Shown: one piece after another, positions 44,972-54,802 of the stretch | How positions within the stretch are numbered: position 1 is the first letter of the stretch | How the letters are laid out: each line of letters opens with the position of its first letter | Notes under the pieces: model-generated | Databases searched by the model: none | The model's input: the letters and a program-made list of their open reading frames with translations, nothing else | What the model was told of the DNA's origin: nothing | DNA from: Leptospira licerasiae serovar Varillal str. VAR 010 | Lineage (GTDB): Bacteria; Spirochaetota; Leptospiria; Leptospirales; Leptospiraceae | Length of the DNA stretch: 64,000 bases | Assembly: GCF_000244755.1 (NCBI RefSeq) | Contig: NZ_AHOO02000011.1 | Location: forward strand, 400,001-464,000 | Direction of reading: 5' to 3' | Made by a program: the position numbers and the translations under genes

Positions 44972-46299
44972 GAACTGTCCTTCTATTACTCGCTGCCTAT
45001 TTTATATCCAGTTGTTCTTCTCTCCCGGAAACAAACTTTTCCGTTGCGGAGTTAGCTTCCCCCATCCATCCGCTTTCTCAATTATTACCCAAGGATAAAA
45101 GTGTAACTTCTTTATCTATTCTTCGTAAAAAAACGAAGGTCAGCGGAATACTACTCCATCATACTAAGGGACTTTCCAGCGAAGAATATATTACAAAAAG
45201 CGCAAATTCCGGATGGTTAGTACATTATATCATAGATAAAAAGGGCAAGATCTACGGGGTAGAAGATCCGGGATCTGCTCTCATCAAGGCCGCGCCAAAA
45301 ACGGATGCAAGTATGATCCATATCTCTTGGGAAGGAGATAAGGAAGATATACTCAAACGTCCTCTTCAGAAAAAATCCTTACTCTATACTATCGCAAAAA
45401 CTTCTCAAGAATTCGGGATCCCGGTTACAAATTTTGATGTTGGTTCGCGTTCCGGAATATTCACGCATAGCCAGGCTAAGAAAAAATTCGGCAGCTTCTT
45501 AAACGGAAGCGATTGCGGAAATGAGAATGTACTAAAAGCGCTTCTCGAAGAATTAAAAGGTTCCTACTTCTCAGAACTGGAATGGAAAGACAGATACGGA
45601 GAATGGGTTCTTCGAAAAGAAAAGCCGTTCGTAGGACAAAACGGAGAAGTCAAAGAACCTAGCTACGATAAAGGCCGTGGAGTTACTCCAACTCCAAAGG
45701 CAGAGTTGGAAAGCATCGAAAAAACGGCGGACGGACTTCTTCCGGAAGAAAAAAGACTGAAATACAATTATAGAGGGGCAATCACCGCCGATTGTGTAGT
45801 CTTACATTTCACGGCGATCAACGACTATGATGGAACCTTAAGAGTATTAGAAAAACGAAATTTAGCCGCCACATTCCTTGCAGATAAAGACGGAAAAATT
45901 TACCAATTACTGGATTCCCCTCTTCATATGGCCGCTGCCGCCACAGGCACAAACCGAAATTGTTTCCAAATAGAGATAGTAGGCAAGGACACTGAGATGT
46001 TGCTTGCAAATCCTGCACAGACCTCTGCGGTTTCTAAACTTGTACATGAACTCTGCCAAAAATACCAAATTCCTTTGAACAACCAAAGGATAGAATCCCT
46101 GAAAGGAGTATTCTCCCACACTCAGGCCAAGAAAAAATGGGGAGGCTCTATCTTTCTGGACGCTCAGGACTTCGATCCGGGCGAACCATATATGAAAAAA
46201 GTAATAGAGACCTTAGGTGGGACTTACTATTCTGAAAAAGATTGGTATGATCGGAACGGAGAAGAATGGATCCTTCTTTTTACCGATTTTCAGCCTTGA
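44965..46299 (+). CDS. Lipoprotein with two amidase (PGRP/AmpD-like) domains
   Basis: A 444-aa lipoprotein with signal peptide ending FISSC (Cys17). Two N-acetylmuramoyl-L-alanine amidase domains lie in tandem. Domain 1 (about 55-200) has HHTKG (His65/His66) and IFTHSQAKKKFG (His168) but lacks the usual Glu strand and DPG. Domain 2 (about 270-425) has LHFTA (His281), FQIEIVG with Glu, VFSHTQAKKKWGG (His385) and DFDPG (Asp404), a full zinc site. The repeated SHTQAKKKxG phrase shows duplication. It should cut peptide stems from peptidoglycan in the periplasm, with domain 2 probably active and domain 1 for binding. It overlaps the AraC gene end by 20 bases. Confidence 0.85.
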   Translation: MLRTVLLLLAAYFISSCSSLPETNFSVAELASPIHPLSQLLPKDKSVTSLSILRKKTKVSGILLHHTKGLSSEEYITKSANSGWLVHYIIDKKGKIYGVEDPGSALIKAAPKTDASMIHISWEGDKEDILKRPLQKKSLLYTIAKTSQEFGIPVTNFDVGSRSGIFTHSQAKKKFGSFLNGSDCGNENVLKALLEELKGSYFSELEWKDRYGEWVLRKEKPFVGQNGEVKEPSYDKGRGVTPTPKAELESIEKTADGLLPEEKRLKYNYRGAITADCVVLHFTAINDYDGTLRVLEKRNLAATFLADKDGKIYQLLDSPLHMAAAATGTNRNCFQIEIVGKDTEMLLANPAQTSAVSKLVHELCQKYQIPLNNQRIESLKGVFSHTQAKKKWGGSIFLDAQDFDPGEPYMKKVIETLGGTYYSEKDWYDRNGEEWILLFTDFQP

Positions 46300-47578
46300 T
46301 CGGGCGATTTTTTACTGAAATTCGATCTCCATCCCTCAATTCCACCATACCGCCCAATCCTTTTCTCAAAGGAGGAACCCCTGCGCGAGCGCTATGTAAT
46401 TTTTGCTTTTCAGGAATATCCGATTTCTTCTGACGAAGCTGTGTAGGCGTTTTGCCCGTTACTTTACGAAATGCATCGTTAAAGGAAGATTTTGAATTAA
46501 ATCCTACAAAATAGCAGATGGAAAGAATATCCTGGTCCGGTTTTTCTTCAAGAAGGTTGACTGCTTCTTCTATCCTGAAACCGTTTATATAGTTATGGAA
46601 CCCGGTTTGCAGATGTTCATTTAGGAATTCAGTCAACTGGTACGGTTTGATCCCCAAGTCTTCCGACAATGAATGAAGTGTCAGCTCCGGATCTCGATAT
46701 AGCTTATCTTCTCTCATCAATTCTTGGATCCTAAGCTCTAATAGATTCAGATCTAGACCGATAAGAAGTGATTTTTCATACTTCTTCTTTCTTACTTCTC
46801 TAGTCAAAGGAGCAAAGAAGTCCGGATATCGAGCAGGGGCCAAGAATAGAAGGGTGACGATCCCTGTAACAAGAAGCCCACCTACCCTAAACATAATGTC
46901 CAGGCCGAACATGAATCCGAATACGAGCGAGTACATTGCAAATACCGTAATGGTCGCCAGAATAAAAATGAATCTGATCTGGGACTTTAGTTCAGGAATA
47001 GAGATCACTGTTAATAACATTCTATACCTAAATCCGAAGTAAGCGGTGGTAAGCGCGGTAGTTAGGAAAAAACCCCAAGAAAGATAATGTTTATATCTAA
47101 TATTTCTAAAGTCTCCCAGGTCGGAGATGATAGAATCCCAAGGCCTTCCGAAAAAAAATATCTCTCCTAACAGAAAAAGCCCAGGCACAAGAAAGTGAAG
47201 TCGAATGTCCCTATATAATGTCTGGTTCGGGTATATCAAAGAATGTGTATATAGCAAAGATAAGGGCCCGATAGCCGAAAAAGAAGTGAGTAATAAGAAG
47301 ATCGCATGAGGATAGGTCCTGTCAATCTCCAAGACAACATTCGCAACTGTAAATAGTATGATCCCCAACGAAAGAAACAGAAGTGCTCCAATCCTGTCTT
47401 CTCTGCGTTTTATAGGCGGTATTAACTTTTGGACCACCAATAAAAAGGAAAGTACACTTCCGAAGTAGAATATAGGAGTTACCACTTCGGGATTTAACAT
47501 AGGCGGTATATTAAGAAAATACCTAGGCTTGTCAAGTGTTCTCATTCGAAACAAACGATAGAACGATTTGAGATCCAA
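46280..47578 (-). CDS. AraC-family regulator with N-terminal membrane domain
   Basis: A 432-aa protein. The N-terminal half has about seven membrane helices, a sensor layout used by several Leptospira AraC proteins. The C-terminal AraC domain (about 295-390) has IKPYQLTEFLNEHLQTGFHN, FRIEEAVNLL, DILSICYFVGFNSKSSFNDA and FRKVTGKTPTQLRQ. After it comes a tail with VPPLRKGLGGMVELRDGDRI, which looks like translation of a dispersed repeat. The divergent cytochrome gene lies 240 bases upstream, and a cluster of GTTCGAAT half-sites between the two is the likely operator. Confidence 0.9.
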   Translation of the reverse strand: MDLKSFYRLFRMRTLDKPRYFLNIPPMLNPEVVTPIFYFGSVLSFLLVVQKLIPPIKRREDRIGALLFLSLGIILFTVANVVLEIDRTYPHAIFLLLTSFSAIGPLSLLYTHSLIYPNQTLYRDIRLHFLVPGLFLLGEIFFFGRPWDSIISDLGDFRNIRYKHYLSWGFFLTTALTTAYFGFRYRMLLTVISIPELKSQIRFIFILATITVFAMYSLVFGFMFGLDIMFRVGGLLVTGIVTLLFLAPARYPDFFAPLTREVRKKKYEKSLLIGLDLNLLELRIQELMREDKLYRDPELTLHSLSEDLGIKPYQLTEFLNEHLQTGFHNYINGFRIEEAVNLLEEKPDQDILSICYFVGFNSKSSFNDAFRKVTGKTPTQLRQKKSDIPEKQKLHSARAGVPPLRKGLGGMVELRDGDRISVKNRPIKAENR

Positions 47579-47694
47579 TAAAATAAGTGGAAAATTTTTA
47601 TTTCGAACACTTGCATTTATCTTAATTTTTCCAAACCAAATCCGATCCTCTCTTATATCTTACTTATTTTATAATTTTAGTTTTTTAAACAACT

Positions 47695-47724
47695 GTTCGA
47701 ATAATGAAATTCGAACGTTCGAAT
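47695..47724. promoter_or_regulatory. Cluster of GTTCGAAT half-sites between AraC and cytochrome genes
   Basis: Three half-sites lie in 30 bases: GTTCGAAT (47695-47702), ATTCGAAC (47709-47716) and GTTCGAAT (47717-47724). The last two abut to make a perfect 16-bp palindrome, and the first two form an inverted repeat with a six-base spacer. Further TTCGAA cores lie near 47545 and 47605. The position between divergent genes fits an operator for the AraC regulator. Confidence 0.6.
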
Positions 47725-47818
47725 TCCGTGGCTCGGACGACCCAATTTTTATTATGGAGTATTCTTCTCCGCCAGAACTGATCCGGGATCTTTGTATGCC
47801 GGACTAGGGAGCGGAAAA

Positions 47819-50128
47819 ATGGAAATGCAAAGAATACGTGCCGCAAAACGTTATTTGCGGTACGCCTTGTTAGGGATGGCTGTGTTAGCTGCGGGTTGCC
47901 CCGTAGGAATTTTTACGGAATTCCCCAACCAGGAAGAAGTATGTAAATTCGATCCGATCCGAGAAGGAATTCGCGCAGTGTCCGCATCTTCTTTCCCGGA
48001 GCCGGTACTACAATCAGTGTTGGTAAATGGAAATCTTGTATGGCAAGATGTAACGGATGGGCCGGCGTACCCAACTCCGACTCTTAGCCCGGGCCAAACC
48101 ATCACTCTAAGAGGAACGGGTTTCGGAGCCGGGCCTGAGATCGACTTTTCTAAAATTATGATCGGTAATACCAGAATTTTAGAAACCGATCTGAGAATGT
48201 TCGAGCAAAGACTTGATATCACCAAACAGGTGAACTTCGAAGTGAACGAATCTTTGGACAATTGGAGCAAGTATATTCTTGCTTGGACGGATAATCAGAT
48301 CCAATTCAAGGTTCCGGAACACACAACTTCAGGTCCTTTGATCGTTCAGATCCAAAAAAGGGTCGGTTATAACGATTCTTTACTTCGTCCGGGACAACCG
48401 CATAACGTGATTGATGCCCAAACTAGAAGAGTTACCGACGAAGACTTCAAACATAAATGCGACGTTGTTTCTATCTTAAGCGATGCCAAGGGGACTGTTC
48501 CTTTACAAGTAAACGTAAACAATCCTGGATTCTCTTCCATTATCGCTCTGGGTGAAAAGATCTTTTGGTCTTACGACTTCAATATCGGTGTAGCTCACGC
48601 GATCCGAAATCTGGATTGGAAGAAAATTTTCGCATACCAAGCAAAAGATCCTGTCACCGGATATACTGCGGATCCACTCCTTTTGTTCGGAGCATATCAG
48701 ACAGTCGCGGGCCAAGTTCCTTCTGCAGCGATTGATAACGTTTACTTTGATCGTTATCCTCAACCTACTCCGATTCCCGGTTACCTAGGCGGAGATCAAT
48801 TGTTCAAAGGAAATACCAAGAACAGCGGCTGGGCAGGCTATAGATATGCGGAAGCTTCTCATCCATACACTGGCAAAGGAGAATGGATCGGATTCAACTG
48901 CGCTTCTTGCCACGGATATAAGATCACTTATGAAGCTTCTCCCGGAAATACCGTAACTAAAGTTATTCCTGGACTTCCGAATCCTAAATGGTCCATGAAA
49001 TGGTCTCTATTAGGAGATTTTAAAGGAATTAAGGAGAATGAACCGGGACCAAGTTTCGATTCTTCTTCCAAAGACGTGGATAAAACTATGTTGATCTACG
49101 TTATGCCTCAAGGAGCCGGAGAACATGCCTTGATCCGTATTAAAGGGGAAGGTAGCGAAACCGATAACGATTACGAGTTCTCTCCGATCGCTATTCCAAA
49201 CGTTACCAACTTTATGGGGGTCAGAAGGTCTCTTTCTCATACCGAATCTTACGTAGGATTTGAAGGTTCTTATATACATTCGGAAGAGCCGGACGGCGCT
49301 ACAGGCGCAATGTATGCGAAAGAACTACAAGCTCTTACTGCATACATGACTAAGCTGGACCAAAACGATAAGGCCCTCAGACAAGTGGGAATGTATCGTT
49401 GGTTGAAATCCAAAGGGAAACTGATCGCTCAGGTAGGAAACGATTCTGGAGAAGGTGCTTTCGTCCAAGCCGGATGGGAAAACCAACCCGGTATTACTGC
49501 CGCAGTTGCCAGAGGAAAGGCCACTTTCCAAAGAGATTGTGGATCCTGTCACAACGATAAGGTGGGATTGAACTCCAACGAGAAGATGTTCAAGCTGAAC
49601 GAAGTAGGAAGATTTTTTGCGCCTACTATCTATCAAAAACAACAACAATCCATTCGCGCGACTTTCTTAAGAGATATGTATTGGGTGCAACATAGAGGTT
49701 TGTTAAGCGACGGTCACGTTCGTAACCTGGAAGACCTGGTCAATCCTGCTCGATGCACGGAAGGATCAGCTCTGTACAACCAATATTACACTCTACACGC
49801 GCCAGTTGTGCCTGCTTTAGGCGGACCGGATCATCCGGATCCATATCCTCCTCAAAACAGAAAGTCGGACGTGTTTAGAGCATTCAAATCTCCTAATAAT
49901 GATGCCGGAACGAAAAGAAATAGATTCATCGAAAGACATAAATATTTCGTAACTGTTCCTTGGGATCCGGATTGGTATTATTGGGATTACCAGAAGATGA
50001 GAAGAGAATACGGTGTTCAGGAATTGGGAACTTCCCAACCTATCGGAATGCCTGCAGCTCCTCACCCATGGTGTTCTGCCTCGGCTGCCGAGGTGGATGA
50101 TCTAGTGGAGTATATCCTCACTCTCTAA
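47819..50128 (+). CDS. Di-haem cytochrome c lipoprotein with TIG domain
   Basis: The frame is open from TTG 47792, but ATG 47819 has GGGAG upstream and gives signal peptide ending LAAGC (Cys27 lipidated). An IPT/TIG-like domain covers about 80-140 (PTLSPGQTITLRGTGFGAG). Two CxxCH haem sites lie at FNCASCHGYK (about 360) and RDCGSCHNDK (about 578). The C-terminus has WCSASAAEVDDLVEYILTL, a helix typical of cytochrome c domains. Length 769 aa. It would carry electrons on the envelope; partners are unknown. It is probably regulated by the divergent AraC protein and is followed by two terminators. Confidence 0.82.
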   Translation: MEMQRIRAAKRYLRYALLGMAVLAAGCPVGIFTEFPNQEEVCKFDPIREGIRAVSASSFPEPVLQSVLVNGNLVWQDVTDGPAYPTPTLSPGQTITLRGTGFGAGPEIDFSKIMIGNTRILETDLRMFEQRLDITKQVNFEVNESLDNWSKYILAWTDNQIQFKVPEHTTSGPLIVQIQKRVGYNDSLLRPGQPHNVIDAQTRRVTDEDFKHKCDVVSILSDAKGTVPLQVNVNNPGFSSIIALGEKIFWSYDFNIGVAHAIRNLDWKKIFAYQAKDPVTGYTADPLLLFGAYQTVAGQVPSAAIDNVYFDRYPQPTPIPGYLGGDQLFKGNTKNSGWAGYRYAEASHPYTGKGEWIGFNCASCHGYKITYEASPGNTVTKVIPGLPNPKWSMKWSLLGDFKGIKENEPGPSFDSSSKDVDKTMLIYVMPQGAGEHALIRIKGEGSETDNDYEFSPIAIPNVTNFMGVRRSLSHTESYVGFEGSYIHSEEPDGATGAMYAKELQALTAYMTKLDQNDKALRQVGMYRWLKSKGKLIAQVGNDSGEGAFVQAGWENQPGITAAVARGKATFQRDCGSCHNDKVGLNSNEKMFKLNEVGRFFAPTIYQKQQQSIRATFLRDMYWVQHRGLLSDGHVRNLEDLVNPARCTEGSALYNQYYTLHAPVVPALGGPDHPDPYPPQNRKSDVFRAFKSPNNDAGTKRNRFIERHKYFVTVPWDPDWYYWDYQKMRREYGVQELGTSQPIGMPAAPHPWCSASAAEVDDLVEYILTL

Positions 50129-50138
50129 CTCTCTACAA

Positions 50139-50176
50139 CCCGGGGAGAGAGATCGAATACCGGATCGATCTCTCCG
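50139..50176 (+). terminator. Terminator-like hairpin after the cytochrome gene
   Basis: AACCCGGGGAGAGAGATCG pairs with CGATCTCTCCGGGTT with a small bulge, about 10 bases after the stop codon. A short T-rich stretch follows before a second hairpin. Confidence 0.75.
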
Positions 50177-50183
50177 GGTTCTT

Positions 50184-50207
50184 ATTTCGGGGAATTCTCC
50201 CCGAAAT
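50184..50207. terminator. Second hairpin, probably bidirectional
   Basis: A perfect 10-bp stem (50184-50193 with 50198-50207; arms ATTTCGGGGA and TCCCCGAAAT) around ATTC, between the convergent cytochrome and dps genes. Confidence 0.75.
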
Positions 50208-50234
50208 ATTTGATTTTCAGAATATTCTAAAATT

Positions 50235-50702
50235 CTACTCCAACATACTCCTAAGCATCCAAGCGGTTTTTTCGTGGATTTCCAATCTTTGGGTAAGAAG
50301 GTCCGTAGTCACCTCGTCCCCGCCAGAATCCGCAGAAGGAAGGATCGCTCTTGCGGTTCTTATCACAGCTTCATGTCCTTCCACAAGATTTTTAAGCATT
50401 TCTTCCGCTTTAGGAACTCCATCTTCTTCCTTTAAAGAAGTTAAAGAGGAAAATGCCTTATAAGTCCCGGGCGCCGGATAACCTAGAGAACGGATCCTTT
50501 CCGCCACCAGATCCAAAGCATTCCAGAGTTCCGTATATTGGGTCATGAACATCAAGTGTAATGTATTAAATAAGGGACCGGTTACGTTCCAATGATAGTT
50601 GTGAGTTTTTAAATATAAAAAATACGTATCTGCTAAAAGTTTTTGTAGGCCTTGGTTAATGGCCTCTCTATCCTTCTCCGGGATTCCAATATTCGGTTTC
50701 AT
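50235..50702 (-). CDS. dps: Dps family DNA-protection ferritin
   Basis: A 155-aa ferritin-like protein. The ferroxidase half-site is visible: [14 protein letters not shown] then [22 protein letters not shown], with the Asp and Glu that bind iron at subunit interfaces. A dodecamer stores iron and protects DNA from peroxide. ATG 50702 follows AAAGGAGAT on the minus strand. The promoter region contains a perfect 21-bp PerR/Fur-type palindrome 25 bases upstream, so peroxide or iron control is likely. The gene is monocistronic. Confidence 0.94.
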   Translation of the reverse strand: MKPNIGIPEKDREAINQGLQKLLADTYFLYLKTHNYHWNVTGPLFNTLHLMFMTQYTELWNALDLVAERIRSLGYPAPGTYKAFSSLTSLKEEDGVPKAEEMLKNLVEGHEAVIRTARAILPSADSGGDEVTTDLLTQRLEIHEKTAWMLRSMLE

Positions 50703-50726
50703 ACCTATCTCCTTTCAAGCTTGATT

Positions 50727-50747
50727 AATTTAGAATCATTCTAAATT
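50727..50747. promoter_or_regulatory. PerR/Fur-type box upstream of dps
   Basis: A perfect 21-bp palindrome centred at 50737 with core TTAGAATCATTCTAA, very like the PerR consensus TTATAATNATTATAA. It lies 25-45 bases upstream of the dps start. Leptospira is known to have PerR, so peroxide-responsive repression of dps is the natural reading. Confidence 0.75.
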
Positions 50748-50823
50748 TAAATCTTAGACAGTGGCAATCTAATTTCTTTCGGAATAATTATGATTTTTTC
50801 CGGATTTTGGCGAGTAGGAAAAC

Positions 50824-50855
50824 AAAAAAGCCGCTGTTTCCCAGCGGCCTTTTTT
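50824..50855 (-). terminator. Bidirectional terminator after the DegT gene
   Basis: GCCGCTG (50830-50836) pairs with CAGCGGC (50842-50848), flanked by an A run on one side and a T run on the other. It lies 28 bases beyond the DegT stop and can work on both strands. Confidence 0.9.
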
Positions 50856-50882
50856 ACATTTTTTTGATAATCAAAAAGGATC

Positions 50883-51998
<1,116 letters not shown>

Positions 51999-52094
51999 TA
52001 TGGTCTCCTCCGAACAGGGTCGGAAACGGGTCCTAAAAAGCAAATTATTTTGATCCGCTTAAGGACCCGTCATAAAAGGGTATATACCGAAGAT

Positions 52095-54554
52095 TTACTT
52101 CTTCTTACGAGGCGCTGCCTTCTTTTTTGGAGAAGGTTTTGCCTTCTTAGCAACTGCGACCTGTTCTGTTTTAGTTTTCAAAATCCCTTCGATTGTTTTC
52201 GGTTCGAATAGGATTTTAGCAACCTCTTCGAATCTAGTAACAGGGAAGAATTCCATTCCTTTCTTTACATAGTCAGGTATTTCGTCTAACTGAGGTTTAT
52301 TGTCCGAAGGAAAAATGATCTTACGGACTCCGACTCTTTTTGCAGCCACAATTTTTTCTCTTAAGCCGCCGATTGCCAAAACCTCTCCGGTCAAAGTCAA
52401 TTCTCCAGTCATACCGAATCCAAGTTTGATTCTTTTATCCAGAACCAAGGAAAGAATGCTGGTCGCCATAGTAATCCCTGCGCTCGGCCCGTCTTTTGGA
52501 GTGGCTCCGTCCGGAACATGAAGATGGATCGTTTTTTCCGTGAACAATTCCTCACTACCTAAGAAATTCTTAATATAGCTGAGAGCAATACTGGAAGATT
52601 CTTCCATCGACTTTCCGATCATTCCCGTAAGAAGGATCCCACCTTTTCCTTTTACGAATACTGCCTCGATGAGTAATGTCGCACCACCGACGGAAGTCCA
52701 GGCAAGTCCCAAAGCGGTTCCCGGAACGGTCGGCTTAGTCATCCTATCATCCGTGTATTTAGGGACTCCTAAAAGTTTTTCAACATCCTTAGGCTCAATA
52801 TTTTTCGGATAGGATTCTCCCTTCACTATTTGAAGAGCTAGTTTTCTTGCCAATTTATCGGATTGTTTTTCTAGACCTCTTACTCCTGATTCTCTCGAAT
52901 AATGATCGATCAGAGTAACGACCGCCTTTTTATCTATCTGGATTCCGTACGGCTCGATCCCGTTTTTCTCCAGCACCTTCTTCCACAAATGTCTATTAAA
53001 GATCTGGACCTTCTCGTCCGTGATATAACCGGAAAGATTGATCACCTCCATTCGATCCAATAGTATCCGGCTAATGGAGTCTAACGTATTTGCCGTTGCG
53101 ATAAAGAATACGGAGGAAAGATCGAAAGGAAGATCCAAATAATGATCTCTAAAGGTTTTATTTTGTTCCGGATCCAAAACCTCCAAAAGTGCTGCGGCAG
53201 GATCTCCTTGCATTCCAAGACCAAGCTTATCTATCTCATCCAAAAGAATCACTGAGTCTTTTTCTTTAGTAATTCTTAATGCAGTGATGATCTTACCGGG
53301 CATCGCACCTATATAAGTCCTACGATGTCCTTTTATCTCCGCCTCATCTCTCATTCCGCCGACGGAAAATCTAAAAAACTTTCTGCCCATGGCTTCCGCG
53401 ATCGATTTTGCGATCGAAGTTTTTCCGACACCGGGAGGCCCTACCAAAAGAAGAATGGAACCCTTTTCAGTCGGCTTCAACTTTTTCACCGCCAAAAATT
53501 CAAGGATCCTCTCCTTTACATCATCCAGTTTATAATGATCTCTATCCAAAGTTTTTCTGGCTTTTTCTAGATCGATCTCTCTGGCAGGCGCAGCCTCCCA
53601 AGGAAGGCTCTCCATAATGTCTAAATAATTTCGAACAACGTTATAATCCGCGGTATTCTGATCCGTATAGAAGAACTTATCCATCTCACGTTCTACTTCT
53701 TCTATTACTTCCGGATCCGCAGGAATTGCTTTTAGTCTTTCCAAGAATTTTTCATACTTCTTCTCGTATTTGCCTTCTTTCTGGCCCAGTTCCGCTTGTA
53801 TGGCTTTTAACTGTTCTCTTAGAAAAAACTGCCTTTGTTGTTTATCAATTTTATCCTGAATATTCTCCTGGATCTCTCTTTGGAGGCTGACTAGATCGAT
53901 TTCTTTTTTTAGATAAAGTAAAACTTTTTCGATCCGATCCTTCAAGTTTACAGATTCTATTACGGATTGATAATCTTCTTTTTCTATATTCAAAATACTG
54001 CATACGAAATCCGCCATCTTACCGGGCTCGTTAACATTCAGCATTGTCAGCTTCATCTCTTCCGTAAAAAGAGGATTGTTCTGCGCGAGTTCCCTTGTCA
54101 TAATAAGCAAGGTTCTCATCATTGCCTTAATCGTATTTTTAGAAGCTCCGGGTTCTTCTTCCGGGTAAGTCACCTTAGCGATCAATAAAGGTTCTACGGA
54201 AGAGAACGATTCTACCTTAAATCTACGGACAGTATTGATCAGAATATTTACGGCGCCGTCAGGAAGATTCACCTTCTTCAGGATCTTTGCTACGACGCCA
54301 AAATCGTAAATATTCTCTTCCGTTTTCTTTTCATTCTCTTCGTCTTTGAGAAGAACAAGTCCGATGAAAGAGTTCCCTTTTAAGACCTCGTCCACAGCCT
54401 TTGCAAATTTTCCACCCGGGACAATAAGAGGAGTAATGATCCCGGGAAATACCGGTCTGGTTTTGATTGGTACCAAGAATAATTCGGGGGGAAGAATGGA
54501 ATCTACCGGTATGATACTTCCTTCTACTTCGCCCATATTATCGAAAAGATCCAC
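52095..54554 (-). CDS. lon: Lon protease
   Basis: An 819-aa ATP-dependent Lon protease. It has an N-terminal LonN domain ([20 protein letters not shown]), a coiled-coil linker, an AAA module with Walker [16 protein letters not shown], Walker [12 protein letters not shown] and sensor [11 protein letters not shown], and a C-terminal protease domain with Ser691 in [10 protein letters not shown] and the catalytic Lys in [10 protein letters not shown]. The C-terminal tail ([18 protein letters not shown]) is Lys/Ala/Pro-rich, as in the lipase-like protein of this window; it may bind DNA or polyphosphate. It degrades misfolded and regulatory proteins in the cytoplasm. Confidence 0.97.
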   Translation of the reverse strand: MDLFDNMGEVEGSIIPVDSILPPELFLVPIKTRPVFPGIITPLIVPGGKFAKAVDEVLKGNSFIGLVLLKDEENEKKTEENIYDFGVVAKILKKVNLPDGAVNILINTVRRFKVESFSSVEPLLIAKVTYPEEEPGASKNTIKAMMRTLLIMTRELAQNNPLFTEEMKLTMLNVNEPGKMADFVCSILNIEKEDYQSVIESVNLKDRIEKVLLYLKKEIDLVSLQREIQENIQDKIDKQQRQFFLREQLKAIQAELGQKEGKYEKKYEKFLERLKAIPADPEVIEEVEREMDKFFYTDQNTADYNVVRNYLDIMESLPWEAAPAREIDLEKARKTLDRDHYKLDDVKERILEFLAVKKLKPTEKGSILLLVGPPGVGKTSIAKSIAEAMGRKFFRFSVGGMRDEAEIKGHRRTYIGAMPGKIITALRITKEKDSVILLDEIDKLGLGMQGDPAAALLEVLDPEQNKTFRDHYLDLPFDLSSVFFIATANTLDSISRILLDRMEVINLSGYITDEKVQIFNRHLWKKVLEKNGIEPYGIQIDKKAVVTLIDHYSRESGVRGLEKQSDKLARKLALQIVKGESYPKNIEPKDVEKLLGVPKYTDDRMTKPTVPGTALGLAWTSVGGATLLIEAVFVKGKGGILLTGMIGKSMEESSSIALSYIKNFLGSEELFTEKTIHLHVPDGATPKDGPSAGITMATSILSLVLDKRIKLGFGMTGELTLTGEVLAIGGLREKIVAAKRVGVRKIIFPSDNKPQLDEIPDYVKKGMEFFPVTRFEEVAKILFEPKTIEGILKTKTEQVAVAKKAKPSPKKKAAPRKKK

Positions 54555-54802
54555 GTTTCACCTTCGGTTTAAAAAATAATCGGACTGATTCCAGTTTCTG
54601 GGTTTGCTCCTATTACTCAAATCTTTCTTTTTCTTTAATAAGGAAAAGGGCTTGAATCTTTAGAGATCTGCGTCAGTCTAAATATGAAATATATAAGAGC
54701 TTGTCCTAAAGGCCAGGCTCTTGAAGTCCGCAACTTGGCATTGACTGATCGTCTAAGTTTTGGCGCGGACTATAAACATTTTGACTGTTTTCTAGAACGG
54801 GG

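Noticed and set aside
47709..47724. LexA/SOS box at the GTTCGAAT palindrome
   Set aside because: The Bacillus-type box needs CGAAC and GTTCG separated by four bases; here they abut, and the site lies beside an AraC gene, not SOS genes.
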